64,000 bases of DNA, taken from contig OX393578.1 in NCBI GenBank assembly GCA_947652605.1, positions 53,699,415 through 53,763,414 on the forward strand, in the 5' to 3' direction. Shown piece by piece: positions 20,740 through 32,152 of this stretch. Numbering within the stretch: position 1 is the first letter of the stretch; each line of letters opens with the position of its first letter. A program made the translations under genes and the position numbers. This DNA is from Elmis aenea (Eukaryota > Arthropoda > Insecta > Coleoptera > Elmidae). The notes under the pieces are model-generated. The model was not told the DNA's origin. It searched no databases and worked only from the letters and a program-made list of their open reading frames with translations.

Positions 20740-21432
20740 TTTCTTACATTAACAACAGTGGGAGGAAGACGAGGAGGCACCTTACGTCCACTGCTCTTTA
20801 TAATTCTTATGGATAAAATAATTAAGAAATACAAAGAAAGTCTAATGGGGTTGAAAAAAACTGAAACCAATATCTTTAACACAACCAGCGTTTGCAGATA
20901 GTGGTGCCAATGGCGTAGGCAAGGGGGGTTAAGGGAAGTCAGAACCTCCACATAGGTTCGCAATAAGTCGTTATAGAGCTGGAGAACTGAAATTTTGTGC
21001 TAAAAAAAAGGTGTCCAGCTCTTTTTACCGTTTATTAACACAATGATGTACGTACGCATTCTCAAGTACAGCTCAGAAACTTGGACATTAACGCAAAAAC
21101 AAAAATAAAGAATACAGGCACAGGAAATGAGATTTCTGAGAATATAAAATGAGTATAGGAAATTTCCGAAAAACCTAGGAGTAATAGATATTAGAAAAAT
21201 ATGGAAACGAATCAGTTAAGATAGCTTGGACATCTATTACTCATGCCAGAAAGTAGAATACGCGATAATAGGATGGAAAATTAAGATGGAGAGAAAAAGA
21301 AATAGAGGAAGACTAAGAATAAAATAGGAAAAAGAAGTGAGGCAGAGACCAGAAGAAAAAGGAGTCAGCTGAAGAGATGTGCCACAATTAGCTAGCGATA
21401 GGCAGGAGTGGAGAAACTTAATCCAGAAATAG
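20740..21432 (+). pseudogene. Non-LTR retrotransposon reverse transcriptase, degenerate C-terminal half
   Basis: Readings in changing frames give GGTLRPLLFIILMDKIIKKY, the block just before the catalytic site. AFADSGANG at about 20888 follows, where AFADD would be expected, so the second aspartate is lost. Later come ILKYSSETWTLTQKQK, MRFLRI, GVIDIRKIWKRIS, RKRNRGRLRIK and LASDRQEWRNLIQ. This series (LLYGSETWTL, MRFLR, GRGRP..RW, DR.EWR..I) is the standard end of a large non-LTR class in insects; I cannot settle the clade. A foreign stretch of about 150 bp (20910-21035) seems to replace part of the domain. Many stops and frameshifts make it a dead, old copy. Confidence 0.75.
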
Positions 21433-21719
21433 AAAAGCATACCTCTACACCGTAAGGTAGAAGAGGAACGTTTTAAAAGAAGGAGAAGAATATTTCTAAA
21501 TAAAGTAGGTACGCTCTTGGATAACAACCTGTCCATGACTTACCATGCGCCAATCGAGAAGCAAAATTTGCAACATCCAAAATTTTTAACTCAATGTAGT
21601 ACGTGTATTAATTACCCAATTAAAAAGATAAATCTCAAATTGTTACCCTAGCTTAAGAAACATTTGTAAAAAATTGCTATAAAATTAAAAACAATAGTTT
21701 GAGTACATTCTCAATTATT

Positions 21720-21910
21720 TGACCTTATACGCGGTGACTTTTTGAGTAAATAAGGATACTATGATCATTTGCGGTTATTTATTCTTGGAAAATACGGGCG
21801 AATCAATCTTAAACTGTTACTATGGCTTCAAATGCTTTGGTTTAACACGCCTTGTGAATTTTAAAAATAAACCTTCATAAACTTAAAACTTATTTCATAC
21901 ATGTTTTATA
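21720..21910 (+). repeat. Single unit of repeat S
   Basis: Recognised by GACTTTTTGAGTAAATAAGG, GAATCAATCTTAAACTGTTA and CGCCTTGTGAATTTTAAAAA in the same order as in the 15375 array. Confidence 0.55.
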
Positions 21911-22186
21911 TGGCGCCTCCCAACGCTTTGACAGCGAAGAGCCTTCATTCCAACCCGAAAAACACGGCGAACCTCTTTTAAAGAAATAATTCAACCCAAA
22001 GCATAGCCTATGCTTTTGCATCCGGTACTAGAAATTTAAAATGGATGGAAGAAGTCTTAAGGAAAAAAAATATATCGGCAATAAAGTAGCTTATGATTTT
22101 GTAATATGCATTAATTAGGATGTGTGACGGCTGTTACTGTTACGAATAAAGCCTGTTTCTAAAATTTAACTTGGTGCAAAATAGTA

Positions 22187-22675
22187 GGAGTATATTTTAC
22201 GACAAGAGATGAAAATCCACTTTTTTTTCGTGAGGTGAGATTCTTTCGAACGAAAAAAACTGATTTCATCTCCAATCGTAAATGGTATTTTTTCTACGAA
22301 TTTAAAATTATATTATAGAACGTAAATGACAATTTATTTAATAAAAGGTTTTAATTAATCATTTCAATTCCATAGCGACACCTCCACACTGACATTAAGA
22401 GAAATAAAACTATAACCTACAAACGAAATACATTTAATATTAATTTTTGAACCACTCTTAGGCTTTCATATAAAATGCTACATTAAAATTAAATTATTTG
22501 ATTAGAATATTAATGCAATTTTAGTTTATTATGAGTTTAAGCTAAAAAAAAATCGTCAATTTTACATTGACACTATGTTCATCTCTAGCGGCGAAAATAT
22601 TTACGAAAGTAAAACTTTCATGTAGGGTACGCAGTGAGAAAATGACAACTTTCATATACATGAGTAGAAAAAAGT
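22187..22675 (+). repeat. Dispersed repeat G, full-length copy
   Basis: Direct copy of 37508-37990. Shared blocks include TAAAATGCTACATTAAAATT, AAATTATTTGATTAGAATAT and CGAAAGTAAAACTTTCATGT (itself a small hairpin, GAAAGTAAAACTTTC). The partial inverted copy is at 2640-2948. No coding sequence. Confidence 0.8.
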
Positions 22676-22739
22676 AATTTGTTGTGGAATTTTTTTACAG
22701 CAGAGCCTTGAGGGTTTCACGGGTCATAGGTTGGGAACT

Positions 22740-23045
22740 GCTCTTATAAAGGGTGATTTTTTAAGTAATTAAGTGCTACCATATTCATACAAGGTACATA
22801 CAAAGGTATGGATTACGCAAGGTGCTTACAGATGTTTGGATGGGATCAATATTAAATCGTTACCTCCTCCTCGAATACTCTAATAAAGCTCCCAAAAATT
22901 TTCATTGTTGTATATTTTACAACTTCTAACGTATTTTACTAATAGGCGTAATATCTCAAGTTAATAATGTACCACTTTTGTATGAGAATGTTTACGTACG
23001 CACACAGATGTATCATCATATCAATGGATCAATCTAAAATGCAAG
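22740..23045 (+). repeat. Degenerate units of repeat S
   Basis: Carries AAAGGGTGATTTTTTAAGTA, CAAGGTACATACAAAGGTAT and CACAGATGTAT blocks in the S order, about one and a half units. Confidence 0.5.
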
Positions 23046-23695
23046 TGGCAATCATGCGCGCATGTCTACAGATCTTATCAATACGGTTGGGCAATTGTAA
23101 TTCAAATGCCCAACATAACCAACATCTCCATTATCAAGAACATAGTTACAATTCCAGACGATACGACCATTGTGTGAATGAAAATTATTCAACTTAACTA
23201 TACACAAACGCGTTCTGTTTAATCTGTGACCGGTTTTGAAAAAATCACTCTCCACAAGTGCCGAAGAGATCTATCAACAAGTTAAACTTTTTGAGTTAGT
23301 TTCAGAGGGTAACGTGACAGCGGGGATGGTTAATACGCTTACGGCACTATGCATAATTTCTCCAGAGACTAATAAGTAACAATACTATCCTGATAATACT
23401 GAGTGCGGGATGCAAGAGACCGAAATTAGAATATTCCGTCGTGTCCCCAATTGATATACCGGCTCCGACATCGATTATTATTATACTGAGTTTGCCAACA
23501 CGATCAGCATGAAACGGTACGAGTTGGCTGCAGCCCCAGTGACCATAATCCGGAAAAATTTAAAATGCTTACGGAATTTTAAAACATCAATCGAGAAAAA
23601 TGTCAAAATCTTTTAAAACTATCAGTAAAATATTAAAAGGTGTTATCAGCGAAGAAAAATGTAACTCAGTTGTGGAAAAATTAACAATTGCAGTG
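23045..23695. other. Unassigned sequence before an F copy
   Basis: Mixed composition; short ORFs on both strands (22967-23197 plus, 23052-23255 minus) look like chance. The segment 23600-23690 is open but matches nothing known. Confidence 0.4.
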
Positions 23696-24340
23696 AAAAT
23701 TTCCTTCACCTGTCAAATTTGCGTTTTCAACCAATCACTAATCTTAAATCTTCTAGAGACTACCAATAGGAGCATTATAACACGGTAATAATTTTACATT
23801 CCCCTGTCAGATGTTGATCCTCCTGTCAAATTTGCGTTTTCGACCAATAACAAACTCAGATTTCCTAGAAACGACCAATAAACATAATCATACACTGATA
23901 ATTTACATTTCGCAATTAACAGATTTTCATGCGTTTATTGGTCGTTTCTAAGAAATCTGAGTTTGTGATTGGTCGAAAACATAAATTTTCTGACAAAATA
24001 TAACTCGTGCATTGCAAATAATCTATAATTTTTGACAAATCTTCACTCATGCATTCGGGCATATTTACCAAAAATTATCTTACGCACCACTCTGACAGTA
24101 CTTGTCATAACATACATTTAATTTGACAGGTAGGTTAGGTGAGGAAATTTTCTGACATAATATAACTCGTGCATTGCAAATAATCTATAATTTTTGACAA
24201 ATCTCCACTCGTGCAAGTTGAATCAGAAAAAATCACACGTGCACTTCGTGCCCTCGTGTTTTTTTTTCAGCTCAACTTGCATTCGGGCATATCTACCAAA
24301 AATTATCGATAATGTTCAATGCACTTGTTATATTAGTGCT
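23696..24340 (-). repeat. Dispersed repeat F, rearranged copy
   Basis: Matches 6448-7227 in orientation, including the internal inverted repeat at about 23830-23980, but part of the middle is deleted and a stretch of about 100 bp around the ACTCGTGCATTGCAAATAAT block is present twice. Confidence 0.7.
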
Positions 24341-24344
24341 GAAA

Positions 24345-25110
24345 ACAAACACAATTTATTTGTATTGTTCATAATTTAGTTTTTTTTATGCGTCAAAAAT
24401 TATTCAGTTGTTTTATCTCTTTATATTATTATTAATTTGTTGTAAGGACCCCCATTAAATTTCCATTCATAGAGCTTTAAATATATTAACTATAAATAAG
24501 TTAATTCTTTAAAACTGGAAGCGTTCGAACTTTACTGTTAATGGGCTCGGTTGGTGCTTAAGTGGGCCGCTATCGATGTAATTTCAACATCGATCGGTTC
24601 CATTTTTTATTTAGTAACAAAGTGTCATTGTATATTCGCGCCCATTTATAAATTTTAATGAAAATGTAGCGCAGAAATGATGGGATGCGAAGTAGAGAGA
24701 TAGCTTCAGCAATTGTGTTGACGTCAAGCACCCACGAGACCGGATGGACCCGGTTATCGCTGAAGTTGGCACGTTAATTACGAAGAACCAACCACCCCGC
24801 TACACTCACTTACTACGGCATCCCTTCCTAGAATCTGTATTAGCAACCCCAACATCCCACCGAGTGTTAATTGAGTCCTGATGCATTATTTGACGTTTTA
24901 ATAATTGCGAGTTTCTTACGGGTTTGACGCATCTTCGAATTCCCGAAGGACTTCGGCTATCCTTACGTGTTTTAAATCGATGATGACAAACTAAGGGTAT
25001 TCCTTTGGGGCCAGGCTCTTAGGAATAGTACTTTAATCGTTATATTTCATATACTACGAATTTTTTCAAGTACAGTATTATCAAAATTAGCGCGATATAC
25101 ACGTGTGTAT
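24345..25110. other. Unique sequence without recognisable gene
   Basis: CpG-containing host-like DNA at 24540-25010. No coding trace, RNA gene or shared repeat was found. Confidence 0.4.
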
Positions 25111-25113
25111 GTA

Positions 25114-25582
25114 CGAGGAGTGTTTTTTATATTCGCGGAATGAGACAGACGATAATCAACAGGCGAACTAAAAATATTTTTGTTGTATCAAATAATCATT
25201 TTTAGACATAATTTTGGTGCTGATTGCCTTGTTAGTTTTTTTACAATTGTCAAAAGGATAAGTTATTGATGGCGTTATTTCTAAAAAGGTTGAATACTGA
25301 GTTTCGCACAATAATTAGTTCCTCGCAAAACAAGGGAAAAGTGTGAAAAACATCCTGAATAAAATGCAAGCAATTTATGGAGATACTTTTTCTGGTTAAG
25401 CTATGATTTATAAGTGACCACGTTTATTTAAACAAGGTTGAGAATCATTAGAAGACGATGATTATAGTCATAGACAAAGTGTCGTCTTAGCACATGAAAT
25501 GGCCATAAAAGTCAAGGATGTCCTTACGGAAAATAGTCAGTCTCTTTCTACGCTATTCCACGAACATAAAAAACACCCCTCG
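25114..25582 (+). mobile_element. Mariner deletion derivative with intact ends
   Basis: Ends CGAGGAGTGTTTTTTATATT and, on the right, the complement of CGAGGGGTGTTTTTTATGTT, each flanked by TA. The inner coding trace reads NILNKMQAIYGDTFSG, then ESLEDDDYSHRQSVVLAHEM and IKVKDVLTENSQSL. This is the N-terminal HTH region of an irritans-like mariner transposase (usual form K.Q..YG...LS...V..W...F..GRESLEDD.R.GRP). The catalytic part is deleted, leaving a 469 bp element. Confidence 0.75.
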
Positions 25583-25589
25583 TATATCG

Positions 25590-26630
25590 ATAATATTGTT
25601 GTCAAACGTACGGTAGTTTTTTATGTATGATGTATGAGTAGTCCAGAAACTTAATTGGCATGCTGTTTAAATTCACACTGCTCTCAACACTAAACAATTG
25701 AGTTTATCTCATTTCGATTATCACCTATAACGGGCGACACTAAAAACAGAACAGTTCTGATTATACACAGAAAGATAAATATTTACAACTACCAGTAGAT
25801 GGTTTTCAAAGGAGTCTTTTTTATCGATACACATCTCCAGATTAAGTACGATTCTGTCATAGCGTCGGTCGCCTCGATCTGTTATCAATCACAACTAATT
25901 CCTTTTTTCTTATACCAGTAATTCTCGGCATCATTAATCTCTGTTTATTGCGCTTTCAGTGGCCCGATTGACGCGGGAGATCAAAGAATGCGTTGTAAAA
26001 AGACGCTCTCGAGCCTCGTGGGACGAAGAACGTTTTCGATATTTTTTTTTCGCGCCGGTTATATTGGGCGCGTAACTTTTTTACAAAGGCGAAGCGATTC
26101 CACACCAAGAACATTAAAAAGTTATTTAAAATATGGCAATTAAAGGCGCAACGTAAATGTTTCAAGTGCGGCGTTAAAAATGCGTTTTAAGTTTCGTTAT
26201 AAAAAGGAATATAACGTTTACGCTCGCGAGTTTGCAGCTGAAATAATAAACCGAACGGTTTAACTGGAATGCATCTTCATAATTGAAAGGATAAACGGCA
26301 ATAAAATTCGTTATTATCTAAGAATATTGCCGGTTAACCAAATATGAAATAAATTCTTAATTTTTCGTGCAATGTTGAAATTTTAGGGATTGTCTTACCG
26401 GGTTTACCGTTCGGTAAAGCAGCGTAAAAAAATATTTTTGTATTCCCTATATTAACTACTGATAATACCGGTAAAAAATAAGAGTTTGCGAAAGCTACAG
26501 CCTTGGCCACCCGGTAAATTCTTGAATACTTTTTTATTGTCATAGGATAGGTTAAATAATATAATTATTGACAGTTTTCTTAAACGTGATTGTAGGTTGT
26601 CAACGAGATGTCTAAAACAATAGAAGGCTA
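25590..26630. other. Unique sequence without recognisable gene
   Basis: Contains a CpG-richer part near 25850-26270. Short ORFs on the minus strand look like chance. No repeat shared with the window was seen. Confidence 0.4.
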
Positions 26631-26636
26631 TTTTTG

Positions 26637-27293
26637 CAGTGGCGTAGCTAGGGGGCGGAGGGGGGCAGTCAGCCCCAAGCGGCAATTTTTTGGGGCGCAC
26701 TTTTAGTCTACCCAAATACCCAAATGGGGTAAAAATTAAAATCTTGGGGCAATGAAAGAGCAGCAGATATAATAATCAGTGCTGGCACTAGCGTTAGTCC
26801 CAATGAAAAATGCACGTAAAAAAAGAATTCTTATCGAAGATAAAGGGAACAACGGGCTAGTCGACCTGGCTACACTAAAAACCCGCCCCTTTGTAACGAC
26901 AAAAATTCAAGTAATAACATTTATGATAGGGTACCAACCATTCAATACAATTATGAAACATTTAATATATTTTAGAGTTTAAATTCCATGCAGTTTTAAA
27001 GTCTATTGTAAAAGGGATTTTTCATTTCCGTTCTATTGCAAACATTTGGTTTGAGGAATAAATTCCTTTCTATATTAACCAATCCTCTAATTTTGGATGA
27101 TGGTAAAGTACTCTATAATCTATATTATCTAACTTTGCATTAAAACACGTTTGAACATCTAAAATTTAAAAAAAATAGCATTTTGTCTTTCCTCCCATTT
27201 TTTTGTGTCGATCTCTGGTTGCTTTTGGAAAATCAAGAGTTGGCAACCCTTATTGAGAAAGGGGGCAAACTCTAACTAGACCAAAGACCACTG
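26637..27293 (-). mobile_element. hAT-like element, short relative of 15879-17417
   Basis: Reverse-complement relative of the composite element: CAGTGGCGTAGCTAG at the left, and a body with CTTTGCATTAAAACACGTTTGA and GAGTTGGCAACCCTTATT. It lacks the two nested insertions of the other copy. Its right end is mutated to CTAGACCAAAGACCACTG. The flanking octamers TATTTTTG and ATTTTTTG match imperfectly. Confidence 0.65.
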
Positions 27294-27346
27294 ATTTTTT
27301 GTAAAACGTGGGTGGGGTTCATTGAATATTTCGCCGAATGTTGTAA

Positions 27347-27472
27347 TGGTGCCTGTCCACGTGAGATTAAACTACTCGCCAAGGATACAGCCCCTGAGAG
27401 TAACTCGCGATTGGCTGTATCCTTGGCGACGCTGCTATCGAGAGTAGTTTACTCTCACGTGGACAGGCACCA
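27347..27472. repeat. 126 bp hairpin MITE with TAA target duplication
   Basis: TGGTGCCTGTCCACGTGAGA at the left and its complement at the right form a long stem, with a second paired block GCCAAGGATACAGCC/GGCTGTATCCTTGGC around the loop. TAA lies on both sides, which fits a Harbinger-type MITE. The right arm carries about 15 extra bases. Confidence 0.8.
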
Positions 27473-27512
27473 TAACAGTGCAAGGGTGCTCAATACTTTT
27501 GGCCAAGCTGTA

Positions 27513-27785
27513 CAGGGTGGTCCAAATTCGATGGGTTTACATGGGTATCTCGCTTAATAGTTAAGATAGAGAAACGGTTAAATTATCAAAAATGTGCACT
27601 TTTTTGGCACAAACTCAGAACAGGTCTCAAATATATTCTATAATCTTCGGTTATTCTTTTTTTCACAGCCTACATTTTGTTTTTCATGTTTAAAATATTA
27701 AAAAACCTTTGGAACTTACGTGTTATTGAAAATAAATAAATCAACCCCTATATGTTTGGAATAAGAAAAAAATAACGAATGCAAC
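27513..27785 (+). repeat. Left half of a CAGGGTGGTCC fold-back MITE
   Basis: CAGGGTGGTCCAAATTCGAT and the following ~270 bp match the left part of the element at 63413-63941. The right half is missing; the sequence switches to repeat R1 at about 27785. Confidence 0.6.
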
Positions 27786-28184
27786 CTAATAAATCTATTT
27801 TTGGAAAATTAAAACAAAATCTCATTAATTGTGGGACAAATTCTACTTCATTATGGGTAACTATTTAAATGTTTCACTTGCAGCTTCAGAATTATTATTA
27901 CTTTGAATAAAACATTCTAACATATCATACTTTTCGTAATATTCGTAAGCCATTTCATGTGTTTTAGGTACAAAAATATAAACAATCAACATTACAAATT
28001 AAACATGATTATTTCTGTCTAACTATCGTTAAGACAACAGAATGACTGTTTGTTTTACCAGTTATATTCTTAATGACATACATAAGCCTACTACTAAAAA
28101 GAAAATAAAATGTGAATAATTACCTAATTTTTGCTATAATGTAAGGAAAATGAATAAATCGACCCCAAATGATATATAGGGTGC
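27785..28184 (+). repeat. Repeat R1, copy 3 (partial)
   Basis: Matches 11640-12050 in order: CAACAGAATGACTGTTTGTT, TAAGCCTACTACTA and AATCGACCCCAAATGATATA. It stops at GATATATA, where another inverted-repeat element starts. Confidence 0.65.
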
Positions 28185-28455
28185 AAACTTTAACTGGAAT
28201 AAATTCTGTAACTTGGGAATACAGTATATCGGTAAAACAGGTCGATTTTAGTTTTTCGCCGTATACATTTCAGCAGTATTGCTTTTGGGATATCTTCATC
28301 CAGAGGGGTGCAACAACGCGTAAGTAACAATTTTGTTTTTTTTTTTTAATGTAAGGATATGTCGAGTGGCATATCGTCGGAAAGCTCATTTAGAGAGGAA
28401 TACAATGCATGTTTCATTTTCGAAAAATTCTAATCGAAATTTGCCCACCCTGTAC
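28184..28455. mobile_element. Short inverted-end element
   Basis: Left end TATAGGGTGCAAACTTTA; right end complement TACAGGGTGGGCAAATTTCG. About 270 bp, no coding sequence. It truncates R1 copy 3. Confidence 0.4.
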
Positions 28456-28459
28456 AAGT

Positions 28460-29315
28460 TAAAAATTTCATACAATCAATTTTGTTGGTCCAACATTAAA
28501 TGTTAAATAATTTAAAATTGTTGACAATGAAACAAATGTTTTATTACGTTTCTGTTTTAGGAACCCTATTAATAGCAGTATGACCGATATTTGCAAGTAA
28601 TAAGGATATTTATTTCCGTATTACCGTTAATGGCAAAAATCAAGAATTTTTGCAATTCGTTTTGAAGATATACTTGGATGTGATGTTTGTTCGCAACTGC
28701 GTTGCTAGAAGCCTTCCTGCAGCGCGTTTCGTCAAATTTAATATACGACGGACCGACCTAATACAACAGACAAGCTCATAAGCAAACATACCGCTTCTTG
28801 TTTATGTTGGAATATGACGTATGAATATCGGGGCACGTGCGGAAGGGTCGAGTCACGTGGTGCTCTAATTACATGTAAATTAAACACGATCGCACAGCCG
28901 TCGCCGCGGGCCGAGCCGCCTCTGATCTGCGTTACGTTCCTTGTCAATACTCGATTACCAGTACTCTCTGCCCATTATATTCGTGTAATTATGTGCCAAC
29001 TGTTTACAAACGCCACATAAAGCGATAACAGCTGGCCGCCATTGGAATATTGAACGGGAATATCACTTTAGCGTGGGGCATTTGTAATTCAAAGCACTCT
29101 AACTACAAAATTGACTTTTGTCAAAGGGTGAAGCCACGGGGGGCAAACATTGGTCGCGAAATAAATATTTAGCGTCGGTCAATATTAACACGTACTTTTA
29201 AGTTTTGATTTGAATGAAAGACCGTGCAGTAACGAAGTAATCCTGTAGTAAAACAAACGCTTAAAATAATAAATCAACTCTTTGAAAACATTTTTCAAAC
29301 AGGTCGTCTTTAGAT
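28460..29315. other. Unique CpG-containing sequence
   Basis: 28670-29160 is notably less AT-rich than its surroundings. Overlapping ORFs on both strands (28738-28947 minus, 28814-29020 plus) match nothing I know. Could be host non-coding DNA. Confidence 0.4.
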
Positions 29316-29316
29316 A

Positions 29317-29355
29317 TAGGATATTAAAATGTATATTATACATTTTAATATCCTA
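29317..29355. repeat. Perfect 39 bp palindrome
   Basis: TAGGATATTAAAATGTATA is followed by a single T and its exact complement (19 bp arms). It adjoins a repeat S region. Confidence 0.9.
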
Positions 29356-29374
29356 CAGGGATGATTACTAATGG

Positions 29375-29740
29375 TACTACATTATTATCCTATGCTATTG
29401 CTTATTTATGCCAGATACGGACGGTGGTGTGGATTAATGAAATATAAATTGTCAGTACGACTTCTGAAACATTTGTTAAAGATAACACAATTCGTTTTAA
29501 AACTGTCACTTTATTAGTTTTAACTTTATTTTACCTTATACGAGGTGAATTTTTAAGTTACTAAGGATATGCGGATATTTATGCAGGCGTATGGATAAAC
29601 CAATCCTTAAACTAATATTGCAACTTAAGATACATATCATAGTTAAATTAAACATGTTCAGCAAATTTCAAAACTATTACTTTATAAATTTTAAAGTTGT
29701 TTTAACTTATGTATATGGGGCAACTTTTTAGCAAAGTTGG
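29375..29740 (+). repeat. Repeat S, about two degenerate units
   Basis: Recurring blocks TTTTACCTTATACGAGGTGA, ATTTTTAAGTTACTAAGGAT and GGCGTATGGATAAACCAATC fit the S unit. Confidence 0.6.
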
Positions 29741-30300
29741 AGAGAATTTCAAGATTTTAGTTACCTTATTTGTCTTCATGTTAATTACATATTTAAAATA
29801 GAATTTAGTTTTAGTTAAAATAAAATTTTGTTTACCTAAACCCTATTAATTTATTAGGAATTATTTTATCTGGTAACTTAAATGCACAGTTACAAGAAAA
29901 CAATAAATATTGTTATTATTTTGTGAGAAAATTTCAATAGAATTAACAACTATTGTGAATGCCAATAATTGGTACATGCAGGGCCAATAACTACGAAAGA
30001 CATGCCAATAACTACAAGCTGCGTAGTCTTTTAAAAATAATTTATTTTTACCAATAAAAACCTTTGATACATCAAATCCGAATTTTAAATATGAAAATAA
30101 GTTTATTGGTCTACACTACATTTCAAGTTTTATCTTTTAATATCAAAAAGTTCATTAATTATCTCACTTGCAATATGAAATTTTGCTTAAGGGGGCCAAT
30201 AACTAAGTACAGCAGTTACCTATAGGTTATAAGGTATAAGGTATTTATTAAGTTTAATTTAAGTGGCAAAAATTCAGTGCACTTCAGTCTCACTGATACA
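29740..30300. other. AT-rich sequence with repeated CCAATAACTA motif
   Basis: GCCAATAACTA occurs at about 29970, 30005 and 30197, and GCCAATAATTGG nearby. Possibly subterminal motifs of an unrecognised element; no coding trace. Confidence 0.35.
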
Positions 30301-30520
30301 TTTTACCCGACCAAGGGTTAAAAGGGGTGATTTTTAAGTTAAACGGATATTACATTTATATGCTTCTACTAATGCAAGGTACTGACAAACATAGCTATAG
30401 ATGGACAAGCCCAAAATTGTTACTACAGCTTCAGATATGTAAGTTAAGATACCCTGTGATTTTAAAGTGTAAATCTTTATTTATCGCTATTTACTTAAAA
30501 GTTATTTAAGTTACTATTAT
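30300..30520 (+). repeat. Single unit of repeat S
   Basis: AAAAGGGGTGATTTTTAAGT, ATGCAAGGTACTGACAAACA and TACAGCTTCAGATATGTAAG occur in S order. Confidence 0.55.
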
Positions 30521-30524
30521 TGTT

Positions 30525-31130
30525 ACATACGGTTACACTTACAAGTATACAAGATTCTGCAACAGTTACAAATAAATCTGTTATTTACCGATATATAAAA
30601 AAGCAATAAGTTCGCAGCATAGAGATTACGTGTATGGCGGCCCCGGTCCGTTTGTTGTGTTGTCAATGACATGAAGTAGTACTTGCAACGCGTACGTTCG
30701 ATAACAATCCAATGTTTGCGCGCGTTCTCTGCTGAAATGGAATCTATTGTTGGAATCGAGAAGCGCTCGCTTTCATGTTGAAACGTCCACAGAACTCGAG
30801 ATGCGAAACTTGCGGTCAGGTATTGACACAACACTTAACAAGGCAGGCTCCTTTGAGAACCGCGTGCGTTGAATCAAATATGTTCTATCTTTCTAGCGAA
30901 TCTCCTTAAGTTTGTTCCAATTCTAGCGCGCTCTAATCAATTCCGAAAGAATTCCTCCGCTGAAAGCACCGCCCGAATTACATTTTTTTTCTTACGTTTG
31001 ATGTTCGCGTCCTTTGCGCTAGTTTTAAAATTAAATACAATTTTAAATAAATAAAATAGATAAAATGAAGCGATGAATGGTTTAAGTATGAGGAAATCGT
31101 ACTACTTTGGATATTTTATATAATACAAGA
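30525..31130. other. Unique CpG-containing sequence
   Basis: A 103-codon minus-strand ORF (30523-30834) was examined; it has no recognisable domain, and no splice or polyadenylation context could be supported. Confidence 0.35.
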
Positions 31131-31132
31131 TG

Positions 31133-31648
31133 GTTTACCCGGCGTTGCACGGGCGATTACAATTTTAATTACTGTTTTAACTTGAATAAGCCCAATAATT
31201 CCAAATCATACACAAATGACATACTCTGATCAATCATCTTTTCATTTTCTTATAATTCCTTAAAAAATAACTATTTATTGCTTAAAAATTGAATAATAAC
31301 TCAAATTTATTTTCTTTCGTCTTGTTTCAATTAAAAATGTACTAATAAAAATAATACTTCATGTACATTTATTACTAATTGTATACAAAACAATCTTTAC
31401 TTGTGAAATACACCGCGCCGTATCGTGCTATGACCAGGTATTTGCCGACGTAAGATCGAATCCCGTCCAAGTAATTTTTTTTTTTTTTAAATTGGTAATA
31501 TGTGCTTGTACTTAAAGTTTGGCGTTAGATCTGCAAGGTCCTAAATAGAACTGTGCAAAATTTGGTCCCGATCGGTCAACGGACCTAGGATTGTATAGCG
31601 AACAAACAAACAAACACACAAACGAACAAGCTCTTTTATATATATAGA
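31133..31648 (-). mobile_element. Helitron-like non-autonomous element
   Basis: Read on the minus strand it starts TCTATATATATAAAAGAGC, has the runs of GTTTGTTTGT and a GGACCAAATTTTGCACAG block, and ends near CCCGTGCAACGCCGGG, a GC hairpin close to the 3' end. A 5' TC and a 3' hairpin fit Helitrons, but the final CTRR is not evident. A tRNA B-box-like GATCGAATCCC with a T-run lies inside at about 31450. Confidence 0.5.
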
Positions 31649-31769
31649 TTTCCCATTTGGTACTAGCCTGTAAGCAAGTATATCCTGGTAATTCTAACTG
31701 GATATCTAAAACACCTACCATTACATGTTAAACCTTTTGTCAAGAACGAATGAATTTGTACATATACAT

Positions 31770-32015
31770 GGGTGAATTAAAAAGTATGAAAACAATTATT
31801 TTACAGGTTAAAAAATTACTTCCATTTTTCTGACATCTTCTCAAAGCATTATGCGTTTATTCCAACTATGTTCTCTCTTTGAAGACCGAAACGTCGAGGT
31901 CTGAAAAATAGGCGTTTCTACCCACTATTGCTTTAATTAATTAATGTGTTTCTTAATTTTTGAACACAGATGATAGTCGGAAGAGGCCAAATCTGGAGAA
32001 TACGGTGCATGTTCG
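31770..32015 (-). pseudogene. Mariner transposase C-terminal fragment
   Basis: The minus strand from about 32015 reads HAPYSPDLASSDYHLCSKIK, the block with the third catalytic aspartate in DD34D mariners. It then reads AYFSDLDVSVFKE and finally ALRRCQKNGSNFLT, equivalent to the family's usual ...WEKCI...GDY end, with two or more stops between. The first two catalytic aspartates are absent. The fragment lies next to the fold-back MITE at 32153 and has no visible intact terminus. Confidence 0.7.
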
Positions 32016-32152
32016 CTACTTAGCTGGTGCACTTTTCTTTAAAAAATTCACCCTTTTCTTCGCCAAATAGAAGTAATAGTATGCCTTTTTCATATTTTCT
32101 TGAAAATATCCTTCTCGTTTCTTCGTCACTCGTTAAAATGTTTCCAAGTATA

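Noticed and set aside
31411..31475. tRNA-like segment with GATCGAATCCC and a following T-run
   Set aside because: Cannot be folded into a cloverleaf with a good acceptor stem; lies inside a Helitron-like repeat.
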